Assembly (NCBI GenBank): GCA_963746155.1
Contig: CAVVAB010000001.1
Location: 372,001 to 436,000, forward strand
Origin: AC-32 sp963746155
Lineage (GTDB): Bacteria; Actinomycetota; Thermoleophilia; Gaiellales; Gaiellaceae
Length of the DNA stretch: 64,000 nucleotides
Direction of reading: 5' to 3'
Positions 10,430-17,545 of the stretch are shown here, in pieces; the stretch's first letter is position 1; every line of letters starts with the position of its first letter. The notes below the pieces were generated by a model. The model ran no database searches, was not told where the DNA came from, and saw nothing but the letters and a program-made list of their open reading frames with translations. The position numbers and the translations under genes were made by a program.

Positions 10430-11320
10430 TTACTGCTCGCGGGCGGCGTCCTCGCCGCCGCCGTTCTCCTCCCGCTCGCGCAGGAAGCGCGTGAGCTCGG
10501 CCGCAAGGGCGTCTCCGGAAGGAAGGTCGCTCGACTCCTCGAGCGTGTCGGCCCGGCGCTCGAGCTCGTCGACGTACGCAGCGGTTTCCTCGTCGGAGGC
10601 AACCGCCTCGCTCACCTGCTCCTCGTAGGTCTGGGCCGCCTCCTCGAGCTCGGCCACGTCGATCCCGACCCCGATCAGATCGCCGAGACGCTCGCAGAGC
10701 GCGACCGCGGCGCGCGGGCTCGGGGTCAGCGACACGTAGTGCGGCACCGCCGCCCACAGGCTCGCGGAGGGGATCTCCGCGCGCTTGCACGCGTCGTGCA
10801 GGACGCCGACGATCCCGGTCGGGCCCTCATAGCGCGAGGCCGAGAGACCGAGCCTCTGGACGAGCTCCGGGTCGCTCGCGCTTCCGGTCACCGGCGAGGG
10901 GCGCGTGTGCGGAACGTCGGCGAGCAGCGCCCCGAGCGTGATCATCAGCTCCACGCCGAGCTCGTGCGCGAGATCGATGAGCAGGTCGGCGAACGTCCGC
11001 CAGCGCAGGTTCGGCTCGATGCCGAGCAGCAGGACGATGTCCCGGTCGATCCCGTCGGGCCTCGTGTGGAAGAAGGCCGTCTCGGGCCAGTCGATGCGCC
11101 GCGACAGCCCCTCCTCGAGCGAGACGTGCGGCCGAGTCGCCTGGAAGTCGAAGAACTCCTCGGGATCGACGTCCGCAAACCGCTCCGCCTCCCAGGTCTT
11201 GGCGAGGTAGCCGGCCGCGAGCGAGGCCGCCTGCGCGCCGTCGTTCCAGCCTCGGAAGGCGCCGATCAGGACGGGCCGGGTGAGCTCCGGCCGCCGGTGG
11301 ATGCGCAGCTCGCCGGCCAT
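10430..11320 (-). CDS. PAC2 family protein (proteasome-assembly-chaperone-like)
   Basis: 296 residues. The N-terminal ~200 residues match the PAC2 family found in actinobacteria and archaea: PVLIGAFRGWNDGAQAAS at the start, DIVLLLGIEPNLRW, and ITLGALLADVPHTRP followed by YEGPTGIVGVLHD. The C-terminal 80 residues are acidic and coiled-coil-like with an E/R-rich end. PAC2 proteins are related to proteasome assembly chaperones, but the actinobacterial role is not established. ATG at 11320 is preceded by a TAGACT box at 6 nt, supporting a leaderless start. Confidence 0.85.
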   Translation of the reverse strand: MAGELRIHRRPELTRPVLIGAFRGWNDGAQAASLAAGYLAKTWEAERFADVDPEEFFDFQATRPHVSLEEGLSRRIDWPETAFFHTRPDGIDRDIVLLLGIEPNLRWRTFADLLIDLAHELGVELMITLGALLADVPHTRPSPVTGSASDPELVQRLGLSASRYEGPTGIVGVLHDACKRAEIPSASLWAAVPHYVSLTPSPRAAVALCERLGDLIGVGIDVAELEEAAQTYEEQVSEAVASDEETAAYVDELERRADTLEESSDLPSGDALAAELTRFLREREENGGGEDAAREQ

Positions 11321-11326
11321 GGTTCC

Positions 11327-11332
11327 AGTCTA
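11327..11332 (-). promoter_or_regulatory. Probable -10 box of the PAC2 gene
   Basis: TAGACT on the minus strand, 6 nt before the ATG at 11320; no Shine-Dalgarno sequence. Leaderless pattern. Confidence 0.5.
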
Positions 11333-12265
11333 CGTACGTCCCGGAACAAGCGCCCGCGGCGGACGCCACAAAACCGTGATGAATGCGACGAGAATCGCCC
11401 AGACCCCCGCCGCGAGGCCGACGTGCGCGAGGACGAGCGGCCACGGCAGGTGCGTGCGGTACTGGACCTCGCCGACCACCATCTGGACGAGCAGGATCGC
11501 GAGGACTGCAAGCGCGAAGCCAAACAGGCGCGGCGCATCGGCCCGACGCGGCGCAAGGTAGCCCAGGACGAAGACGAGACCCGTCGCGAACACGGCCACC
11601 GCGCCCGCGTGGACGAAGATGAGCGGCTGCAGGCGCCAGAGCCGGTCGACGTGCTCGGCGCCGCCGCCCGAGTGAGGCCCGGCCGCGGTCGCGAGCGTGC
11701 CCGTGACGAGCAGGGCCAGGCCGGCAGCGCCGACCACCAGCGCGATCCAGCGGAGCTCGGAGGAGACCGCCGGCTCGGCGCGGCCGTTCGCGGCCGAGTA
11801 GGCCTCGAGCGCGAGCACGACCGCTCCCGCGAGGACGACCGCAGACAGGAGCAGGTGGGCGGCGACGATCGGCCAGCGAAGATCGGTCTTGACCGCGAGG
11901 TAGCCGAGCGGAGCCTGCGCGAGCGTGCCCACGAACAACGCGAGCGCGAGCCGTCGCGCCCAGCGCGGAAGCGACGGCGTCCGCATGGCAGCGAGAGCGG
12001 TGAGCAGCACGACGACGATCGTGATTCCGCCGAGCGCGCGGTTCCCGAACTCGATGTACGCGTGGTAGTCCCTTGCCGGGAGCGGGTGGCCCTTCTCGCA
12101 GCCCGGCCAGTGGCGGCAGCCGAGCCCGGAGTCGGTCAGCCGGACCGCAGCGCCCGTGACCATGATCAGCCAGAGAACGCCGACGGAGGCCAGCGCGGGC
12201 CAGAGGAACTGCGCCGCCGAGAGCTCGAAGCTTCGGCGCCGCGCGGCGGTCGTCTCGACGTGCAC
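11330..12265 (-). CDS. ctaA: Heme A synthase (CtaA/COX15)
   Basis: 311 residues with about eight transmembrane segments. CtaA oxidises the C8 methyl of heme O to make heme A for aa3-type cytochrome oxidases. Seen: GAAVRLTDSGLGCRHWPGC near residue 38 (the conserved loop with cysteines), IEFGNRALG with a nearby HAY motif, AAHLLLSAVVLAGAV and AHVGLAAGV with heme-ligand histidines, and the repeated four-helix halves typical of the family. GTG at 12265 overlaps the upstream mutase stop by one base (TAGTG), so the pair is cotranscribed. No ctaB or oxidase subunits are in view. Confidence 0.9.
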   Translation of the reverse strand: MHVETTAARRRSFELSAAQFLWPALASVGVLWLIMVTGAAVRLTDSGLGCRHWPGCEKGHPLPARDYHAYIEFGNRALGGITIVVVLLTALAAMRTPSLPRWARRLALALFVGTLAQAPLGYLAVKTDLRWPIVAAHLLLSAVVLAGAVVLALEAYSAANGRAEPAVSSELRWIALVVGAAGLALLVTGTLATAAGPHSGGGAEHVDRLWRLQPLIFVHAGAVAVFATGLVFVLGYLAPRRADAPRLFGFALAVLAILLVQMVVGEVQYRTHLPWPLVLAHVGLAAGVWAILVAFITVLWRPPRALVPGRT

Positions 12266-13512
12266 TAGAGCAGCGGCTCCAGCAGCGCAGGGTAGCCGTC
12301 CGCGCCCTCGAAGGGCGTCGGCCTAGAGCCGAGGAAGAGCGGCCGGTCGGCGGCGTTCAGCAGCACCGGCATCAGGTCGGGCCCGCGGAGCTGGCCGAGG
12401 ATCCCGGCGGCGCAGTCGAGCTCGCCGAACCGCTCGACGCCGTCGGCCCGCACACCGGGGCCGGCGACGAGCAGCGGCACCGGATCGCCCGAGTGGATCA
12501 CGTCCGGCGAGGCAGGCGTCGCATGGTCTCCTGTGAGGCACACGATCGCCCGGTCGATCGGAAGGTCGCCGAGCGCCGCGTCCAGCAGCTCGATCGTCTC
12601 CTGCTTGATCTTCGGGTCCTTCGTGTGCCCGGCCGCGTCGGTCGTCTTCTGGTGGCAGAAGACGAACGTGTCGCCGGCGTCGACCCGGGCCTTCGCCAGC
12701 TCGACCCGGGCGCGGAGATCGCCGGCCGGGTCGTCCGTCTCCGGCGCGACCACGGGCTCGAGCCCGAGCGCGATCCCGAGCCCGCGGAGGAACGCCGAGT
12801 CCGCGGCGAACGCGCCCGTGACACCGTGCCGCTCGAGGAAGCTCGGCACCGGACGAGGCCGCCCGAACCACTTCAGCGTGATCACCGGGAAGCGCTCGCC
12901 CTCGAGCCGTCGCATCACCTCGTGAGTCCAGGCCTCGCACGCCCGCGCGGTCCGCTCGGCCTCGGCCACGAGCGGCCGGGGCCGAAGCATCGGGTGCCAG
13001 GCGCGGAAGAACGCGTCGGTGTCGGTGACCCGCTCGTCCGCTCCGCCCGAGATCCGGAGCACCGCCTCCCCGCGCCAGACGTGGCTGAGCGAGAAGCCGA
13101 GCCCGTCGACCTCGATCCCGTCGCAGCGCTCGACCAGCCGCTCGGCCTCCTCGGCATCCCGCTGCGGGTCGGGGCGCCCGGTCAGCCACCAGCCGTCGTC
13201 GCGCCGCTCGGCCGGGCGCAGCGCCGCGTAGGCGAAGACATGCTCGGCGCTCACCTCCCGCCCACGCCCGAGCGCCTCGAAGACCGCCCGCCCGGGAAAC
13301 TCGTCTGGCCGGTAGCCGAGCATCGACCAGTGCGCGACCTCGCTGGACGGCGCCCGGCCAGGCCCGACCGCGTAGAGCACCCCGCACGAGCCCGCCGCGG
13401 CGAGCCGGTCGAGGTTCGGCGTCTCCGCCGCCTCGTTCCCGGTCAGCCCGCCGAGCACGCCGTGTGCCCGGTCGCCGAGCCCGTCGAGCAGGATGACGAT
13501 GATCGGATGCAC
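12265..13512 (-). CDS. apgM: Phosphoglycerate mutase, 2,3-BPG-independent archaeal (ApgM) type
   Basis: 415 residues of the alkaline-phosphatase-like metalloenzyme fold; it interconverts 3- and 2-phosphoglycerate in glycolysis. The N-terminal metal site IVILLDGLGD with ETPNLDRLAAAGSCG and APSSEVAHWSMLGY are the ApgM signature, and FVFCHQKTTDAAGHT and CLTGDHATPA give the second set of metal ligands. Length fits ApgM (about 400-430) rather than GpmI (about 510). The GTG start at 13512 follows a TAGCCT box at 7 nt. It is the first gene of an operon with ctaA. Confidence 0.88.
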   Translation of the reverse strand: MHPIIVILLDGLGDRAHGVLGGLTGNEAAETPNLDRLAAAGSCGVLYAVGPGRAPSSEVAHWSMLGYRPDEFPGRAVFEALGRGREVSAEHVFAYAALRPAERRDDGWWLTGRPDPQRDAEEAERLVERCDGIEVDGLGFSLSHVWRGEAVLRISGGADERVTDTDAFFRAWHPMLRPRPLVAEAERTARACEAWTHEVMRRLEGERFPVITLKWFGRPRPVPSFLERHGVTGAFAADSAFLRGLGIALGLEPVVAPETDDPAGDLRARVELAKARVDAGDTFVFCHQKTTDAAGHTKDPKIKQETIELLDAALGDLPIDRAIVCLTGDHATPASPDVIHSGDPVPLLVAGPGVRADGVERFGELDCAAGILGQLRGPDLMPVLLNAADRPLFLGSRPTPFEGADGYPALLEPLL

Positions 13513-13519
13513 GGCGCGG

Positions 13520-13525
13520 AGGCTA
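13520..13525 (-). promoter_or_regulatory. Probable -10 box of the apgM-ctaA operon
   Basis: TAGCCT on the minus strand, 7 nt before the GTG at 13512. Leaderless pattern. Confidence 0.5.
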
Positions 13526-13548
13526 TCCCGCGCCGTGCATCCTCAGCG

Positions 13549-14421
13549 CTACCTCTTCTTGCTGAGACGGACGGTCTTGCTGTAGCCGTCCTGATAGCCG
13601 GCGCCCACCTCGTTCATCGAGATGAAGACGCGGAGCGTGTACCGGCCCTTCGGGAGGTGCAGGAAGAAGTGCTTCTTGGAGCCCGAGCCGAGAACCACGC
13701 GCCTGAACTTCACCCATTCGCTGAAGCGGGTGAGGCGCTGGACGTACACCTTGTGCCCGGCCAGCGAGCGGTCGCTCTTCACGCGGACGAAGCCGATCCG
13801 CTTGTTCGCCGAGAAGAGCACCTCGGGACGGAGGGCCACCTGGATCTTGGCGCTGATCTTGGTCTTCCAGTGCGCCTCGTAGGTGGTGAGCGTCGCCGGC
13901 TGGACCGGCAAGTCCCAGACTCCGTTCGTCCCGGTGAGCAGCGTCGCCACCAGCACCGCCGAGACCGATCCGTAGGGCTGCGCCCACACGGTCACCGTCT
14001 CGCCGGCCTGCTTGGTCGACACAGCGCCGCCGACATGCGTGCCCTGCCCGAAGGTCAGGATCGGCTGTGCTGCGCCGATCGTCACCTCGGGCGGCGAGCC
14101 CTTCACCACGATCTTGCCCTTCAGCGTCGGGTGAAGCGCGTCGTGGTAGTTGAAGGTGCCGGCGGTGTTGAAGACGTGCGAGTACTTCTTGTTCGCGGCA
14201 AGCGTCGTCGAGGCGAAGCTCCCGTTGTTCGCGATCACCTGGTGGCTCTTCGTGTCGCCGTTCGTCCAGGTGACCGTGTCGCCCGTGTTGATGGTCACGT
14301 TCGTCGGCGAGAACGCAGAGGCGGTGATCTTCACCGACTTCGTCGCAAGTGATGCGGGCTGCGACGCACCCGTGACCACCAATGCCAGCGCGGCGGTCAG
14401 AAAGAGGAACAGTGTGCGCAT
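13549..14421 (-). CDS. Secreted cupredoxin-domain protein with a degenerate copper site
   Basis: 290 residues. Residues 1-26 are a signal peptide (MRTLFLFLTAALALVVTG). Residues about 28-110 are a plastocyanin/amicyanin-like cupredoxin: FSPTNVTINTGDTVTWTN, SHQV with the first His, and FNYHDALHPTLKGKIVV at the ligand loop. In functional homologues that loop has Cys and Met ligands; here they appear as Asp and Leu, so a normal type 1 copper centre is not expected. Residues 110-290 are beta-rich with positively charged strands and resemble an Ig-like tandem. An AGGGGG ribosome site precedes the ATG. It could be an extracellular structural or binding protein. Confidence 0.8.
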   Translation of the reverse strand: MRTLFLFLTAALALVVTGASQPASLATKSVKITASAFSPTNVTINTGDTVTWTNGDTKSHQVIANNGSFASTTLAANKKYSHVFNTAGTFNYHDALHPTLKGKIVVKGSPPEVTIGAAQPILTFGQGTHVGGAVSTKQAGETVTVWAQPYGSVSAVLVATLLTGTNGVWDLPVQPATLTTYEAHWKTKISAKIQVALRPEVLFSANKRIGFVRVKSDRSLAGHKVYVQRLTRFSEWVKFRRVVLGSGSKKHFFLHLPKGRYTLRVFISMNEVGAGYQDGYSKTVRLSKKR

Positions 14422-14488
14422 GCGCGGAACCCCCTGTTGCGGTTTCCCCCTACTCGTTCAAACGCGCGCGCTTCGGGAAAGTTTTGGA

Positions 14489-14517
14489 CTCTTACAGGAC
14501 CCTTACACCGGGTCCAA
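14489..14517 (-). promoter_or_regulatory. Promoter of the secreted cupredoxin gene
   Basis: Minus strand: TTGGAC (14512-14517), 17-bp spacer, TAAGAG (14489-14494), about 70 nt before the ATG at 14421. The spacer also contains half of a 6-bp perfect hairpin (GGACCC / GGGTCC, 14497-14515). Confidence 0.5.
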
Positions 14518-14523
14518 GAACGC

Positions 14524-15054
14524 TTACACGGCGACGCGCTGAAGGTCCTTCAGCACCGCCGCCACGCCCGGGGGGACGAGGCTCTTCCAGTCACCGCCCT
14601 CGCGGAGGGCCTGCCGCACGTCGACGCCCGAAACCTCTTTCCCGGCGCCCTCGTCGAGCACGACCACCTCGAAGCCGGCCTCGCGCAGGCGATCGAGCTT
14701 CGTCCCGCCCCAGTCGGAGAAGAGACGGATGAACTGGACGACGTCGTCCGGGACGTATGCGGGCCAGAGCTCGGGCTCGTTCACCGGGAACGGGATCACG
14801 TGCACCCGCGTCGGCTCGATCCTCGCGTCGCCGGCCGCGGCTTTGACCATCAGCAGGCGCTCGACGTAGCTGTACGGGTTCGACTCGGGCAGATGCCGGA
14901 GCGGGTCGGACGCCTCCGGCTTGATCCGCTGGGGATCGGGGTTGGTGATCCCGACGAAGACGTCGCCGCAGCGGGCGGCCGCGCCTTTCAGATACTCGAG
15001 GTGCCCGTTGTGAAACGGCTGAAACCGCCCGTGGATCATCCCGCGGGCGATCAC
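14524..15054 (-). CDS. nadM: Nicotinamide-nucleotide adenylyltransferase, NadM-like
   Basis: 176 residues of the cytidylyltransferase-like nucleotidyl transferase fold; makes NAD from NMN and ATP. The N-terminal GRFQPFHNGHLEYLKG with the HXGH signature, NPDPQRIKPEASDPL and a C-terminal substrate-binding GVDVRQALREG (the ISGTXIR-equivalent region) are visible. It resembles archaeal-type NMNATs more than bacterial NadD. The GTG at 15054 overlaps the selD stop (GTGA), so it is coupled to selD. NadE at 25658 in the same window supplies the other route to NAD. Confidence 0.82.
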   Translation of the reverse strand: MIARGMIHGRFQPFHNGHLEYLKGAAARCGDVFVGITNPDPQRIKPEASDPLRHLPESNPYSYVERLLMVKAAAGDARIEPTRVHVIPFPVNEPELWPAYVPDDVVQFIRLFSDWGGTKLDRLREAGFEVVVLDEGAGKEVSGVDVRQALREGGDWKSLVPPGVAAVLKDLQRVAV

Positions 15055-16092
15055 TCGACGACGACCCCGGCGCCCTCCTCGACGCGGCCGATCCGGCGGA
15101 GGAAGAGCTTGCGCGCCGCGAACTCGGCCTCCAGGGTCGGCCCCCGCTCTGCGGGGATCGAGACCAGCAGGCCGCCGGCCGTCTGAGGGTCGTAGCCGAG
15201 CGCGACCAGGGCCTCGGAGACACCGTCTTGCAGCTCGAGGTGCGGACCCGCGAAGTCGCGGTTGCGCGGGTCGCCGCTCGTGCGCGCTCCGTGGCGCGCG
15301 AGGTCGAGCGCGCCGTCGATCGCCGGGAAGCGCTCGGATTCGAGCTGCACGCAGCACGCCGCTGCGGTCCGCGACCTCGTGCGTGTGGCCGAACAGGCCG
15401 AATCCGGTCACGTCGGTGACGGCGTTCGGCTCGAGGCCCCGCAGGACCTGGGCGGCCTCGTTGTTCAGCGTCCGCATCCACCGGATCGCGCGCTCGAGCT
15501 GCTGCGTGCCGATCTCGCCCCGCTTGTGGCCGCTCATGACCAGGCCCGTCCCCAGCGGCTTGGTCAGGAAGAGCGAGTCGCCGGGCCGCGCGCCGTTCTT
15601 CGGCCAGATCCCCTCGGGGTGTGCCATGCCGACCACGGCGAGCCCGTACTTCGGCTCCTCGTCGCGGATCGTGTGGCCGCCGGCGAGCAATCCGCCGGCC
15701 GCGCGAACCTGGGCGTCGGCCGCGGCGAAGATCTCGGCGAGCATCTCCATCGGGAGCTCTTCCGGGAAGGCGGCGATCGACAGCGCGAGGATGGGCATCC
15801 CGCCCATCGCGAACACGTCGTTGAGCGCGTTCGTCGCCGCGATCGCGCCGTAGTCGCCGGGATCGTCGACAACCGGCGGGAAGAAGTCGAGCGTGAAGAT
15901 CAGCGCCCGCTCGTCGTCGAGTCGGTACACGGCCGCGTCGTCCGCGGGCGAGAGGCCCACGAGCAGGTTCTCCGCCTCTGGCGGGACGAAGCCGGCCAGC
16001 AGCTGCTCGAGACGTGCTGCCGAGTACTTGGCAGCACAGCCGCCGCAAGAGGCGAGATCGGTGAGCTTGACTCTGCCGGTGCCTAGGTCCAC
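15051..16092 (-). CDS. selD: Selenide, water dikinase (frameshifted)
   Basis: About 346 residues. SelD makes selenophosphate from selenide and ATP, the selenium donor for selenocysteine. The active-site loop reads SCGGCAAKYSA with Cys at residue 19 and Lys at 22, so this copy is a Cys, not Sec, enzyme. Also seen: LSPADDAAVYRLDD, TLDFFPPVVDDP, AATNALNDVFAMGG and GGHTIRDEEPKYGLAV. The C-terminal ~100 residues (QLESERFPAIDGALDLA onward) are in the next frame; the junction is near 15360. The GTG start follows a GGGGGG-rich ribosome site. The presence of selD fits the selenocysteine codon in the formate dehydrogenase at 58516-61215. Confidence 0.9.
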
Positions 16093-16194
16093 GTGCTCCC
16101 CCCTAGATCGGTTCCGGGAACTGTAGGGCGCGTCGAGATGTTTCGTCCATAGACGACCGGTACCCGCTCGTTATTCCCCGGGTCAACAAGGCGC

Positions 16195-16246
16195 TCGCTT
16201 GCGACGCGGACCAAAGAGGCCGTGCCGGCTTTGCCGGTGCGGCCGT
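16195..16246 (+). repeat. Dispersed intergenic hairpin repeat, copy 1
   Basis: A 52-bp sequence that recurs with a few changes at 51557-51609. Its core (16218-16244) is a 12-bp stem with a TTT loop: GGCCGTGCCGGC / GCCGGTGCGGCC. The two non-Watson-Crick positions are U-G and G-U, so the stem is complete as RNA. It sits between selD and the lipoprotein gene, both on the minus strand. No coding function is seen. Confidence 0.75.
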
Positions 16247-16252
16247 CTAAGT

Positions 16253-16278
16253 GCAGCGGCGGCCGGAGCCGCCGCTGC
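16253..16278 (-). terminator. Strong hairpin downstream of the lipoprotein gene
   Basis: A perfect 10-bp stem GCAGCGGCGG / CCGCCGCTGC with a 6-nt loop, about 70 nt past the stop at 16350. No U-tract on either strand, so it may be a transcript 3'-end stabiliser. Together with repeat copy 1 it fills the 16093-16349 gap, where nothing else is seen. Confidence 0.45.
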
Positions 16279-16349
16279 TAGGGGAGAGGAGGAGCTTCTG
16301 TACTCCCGTCGCGTTCGTGAGAGACGCCGCGATTCCTTCGCGGTGCGTC

Positions 16350-17243
16350 CTAGAGGAGGTGCTGGCGAATCGCAGCCGTCAGCTCGGCCTCCGAGACGGA
16401 GCCCTGGAACTCCGCCTTGACGCGGCCGTCGCTACCGACGAGAAACGTCCACGGCTCGCTCGCGAGACCCCACTGGCGCATCCAGCGGTTGTAGCCCTTG
16501 GCCGGGTCGTTGCCCTTATAGACCTCGACGTGGATGAAGCGCACGGGGCTCGCCGTGAACTTCTTGCGGACGGCGTCGACCACGTCCACGACAGGCCCGC
16601 AGGTGCGGCTCGTGCAGAACTTCGGCGTCGCGAAGGTAACGACGAACGGCGCGTGCGCGGCAAGCGAGCTGGCGATCGAGTAGTGCAGGAGCCCGACGTC
16701 GGGCGGTCGGGCGGTGGTCAGCACAGTTGCCGGAGCGCTCGCGAGCGTTGGAGTGGCAGAGACCGGCGCCTTGGCGCCGACGGCCGGCAACGTCAGCTTG
16801 GACTGAACGTCGAGCACGCTGACGGCTTGGATCTCCGCGCCCTTCGGCTCGGCCATGAGCCAGTAGCGGCCGGCCTTCGGGACCTTGAAGTGTGCGACGT
16901 AGATGCGCGTCAGGCCGCCGAGGGCCGGCTTCGACTTGCCCGGGATGCCGATCGGCTCCAGCTTGGCGATCTTGTGGGCGAACGGCTTCGAGTCTCGCCC
17001 GGTCGCGACCCAGACCTCCGCCGTCGGCCGCTCGATCGCCCGTCCCTCGTTGTCGATGACCGCGAACGGGTAGCGGATCGGCCCCGGAACGAAGTCCCCC
17101 GCCCCGGGGGTCCCAGCGACCTCGGGCCCGGGCCGCTTCAGCAGCGAGGCAATCGAGTCCGCGCTCGAGGACGAGCTCGAACCGCCGCCGCACCCCGCGG
17201 TGAGAACGGTCACGAACAGGACCACCGCGACGACCCGACCCAC
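16350..17243 (-). CDS. Thioredoxin-fold lipoprotein
   Basis: 297 residues. A lipoprotein signal peptide ends in the lipobox LTAGC (Cys about residue 18) followed by a G/S-rich linker. Residues about 45-150 are a beta-rich domain, and about 190-297 are a thioredoxin-like fold: FVVTFATPKFC, SRTCGPVVDVVD, PVRFIHVEVYKGNDP and EPWTFLVGSDGRV. The redox pair is C-x4-C (CTSRTC) rather than the usual CXXC. GTG at 17243 is preferred over the longer ORF because a TAGACT box lies 7 nt upstream and the signal peptide then begins correctly. Probably a membrane-anchored extracytoplasmic thiol protein. Confidence 0.8.
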   Translation of the reverse strand: MGRVVAVVLFVTVLTAGCGGGSSSSSSADSIASLLKRPGPEVAGTPGAGDFVPGPIRYPFAVIDNEGRAIERPTAEVWVATGRDSKPFAHKIAKLEPIGIPGKSKPALGGLTRIYVAHFKVPKAGRYWLMAEPKGAEIQAVSVLDVQSKLTLPAVGAKAPVSATPTLASAPATVLTTARPPDVGLLHYSIASSLAAHAPFVVTFATPKFCTSRTCGPVVDVVDAVRKKFTASPVRFIHVEVYKGNDPAKGYNRWMRQWGLASEPWTFLVGSDGRVKAEFQGSVSEAELTAAIRQHLL

Positions 17244-17250
17244 GTGGCCG

Positions 17251-17256
17251 AGTCTA
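17251..17256 (-). promoter_or_regulatory. Probable -10 box of the lipoprotein gene
   Basis: TAGACT on the minus strand, 7 nt before the GTG at 17243. Leaderless pattern; it decides the start of this gene. Confidence 0.5.
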
Positions 17257-17284
17257 GCGATGAAAGGAGACCCCAAACGCCGGT

Positions 17285-17394
17285 TAGACAGTCGCCGCTA
17301 CCGCTGAGCAGGAGTGCGGCCGGGCGACGTAGCCGCCGCGACGCGCTGGGGTTCCCGTGGGAGACGAGAGCCCGCGCGAGCGACGCACTGTCTA
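17285..17394 (-). terminator. Long imperfect stem bounding the 3' region of the regulator-peptide operon
   Basis: TAGACAGTCGCCGCT (17285-17299) and AGCGACGCACTGTCTA (17379-17394) are inverted copies with one bulge and one mismatch. They enclose about 80 nt that can form inner hairpins. The outer arm includes the stop codon of the 44-residue peptide. It could be a terminator, an mRNA-stabilising structure, or a very small inverted-repeat element. Confidence 0.45.
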
Positions 17395-17526
17395 GTGGCC
17401 GTCGAACCAGCTCCCGGGGCCGCCGAGGAACGTGAAAGCCCTGCCGAAACCTCTGGCGTAACCCTCGAGATAGAACGCCAGCAGGCACAGCGAGGTGGTC
17501 AAGGAGATGAGGCGTGCCTTCTTCAT
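17392..17526 (-). CDS. 44-residue exported peptide, candidate signalling peptide
   Basis: A small gene 19 nt downstream of the XRE-TPR regulator on the same strand. It has the most complete Shine-Dalgarno sequence in the window (AAAGGAGGTGA), 4-5 nt before the ATG. The product starts MKKARLISLTTSLCLLAFYL: a basic n-region and a hydrophobic core, then EGYA as a possible signal-peptidase site, leaving RGFGRAFTFLGGPGSWFDGH (20 residues) outside. Size, export signal and position directly after a TPR-containing HTH regulator match the PapR/NprX type of pro-peptide in RRNPP systems. The peptide itself matches no family I know. Other options are a leader peptide or small membrane protein. Confidence 0.65.
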   Translation of the reverse strand: MKKARLISLTTSLCLLAFYLEGYARGFGRAFTFLGGPGSWFDGH

Positions 17527-17545
17527 AGTCACCTCCTTTCTCGGC

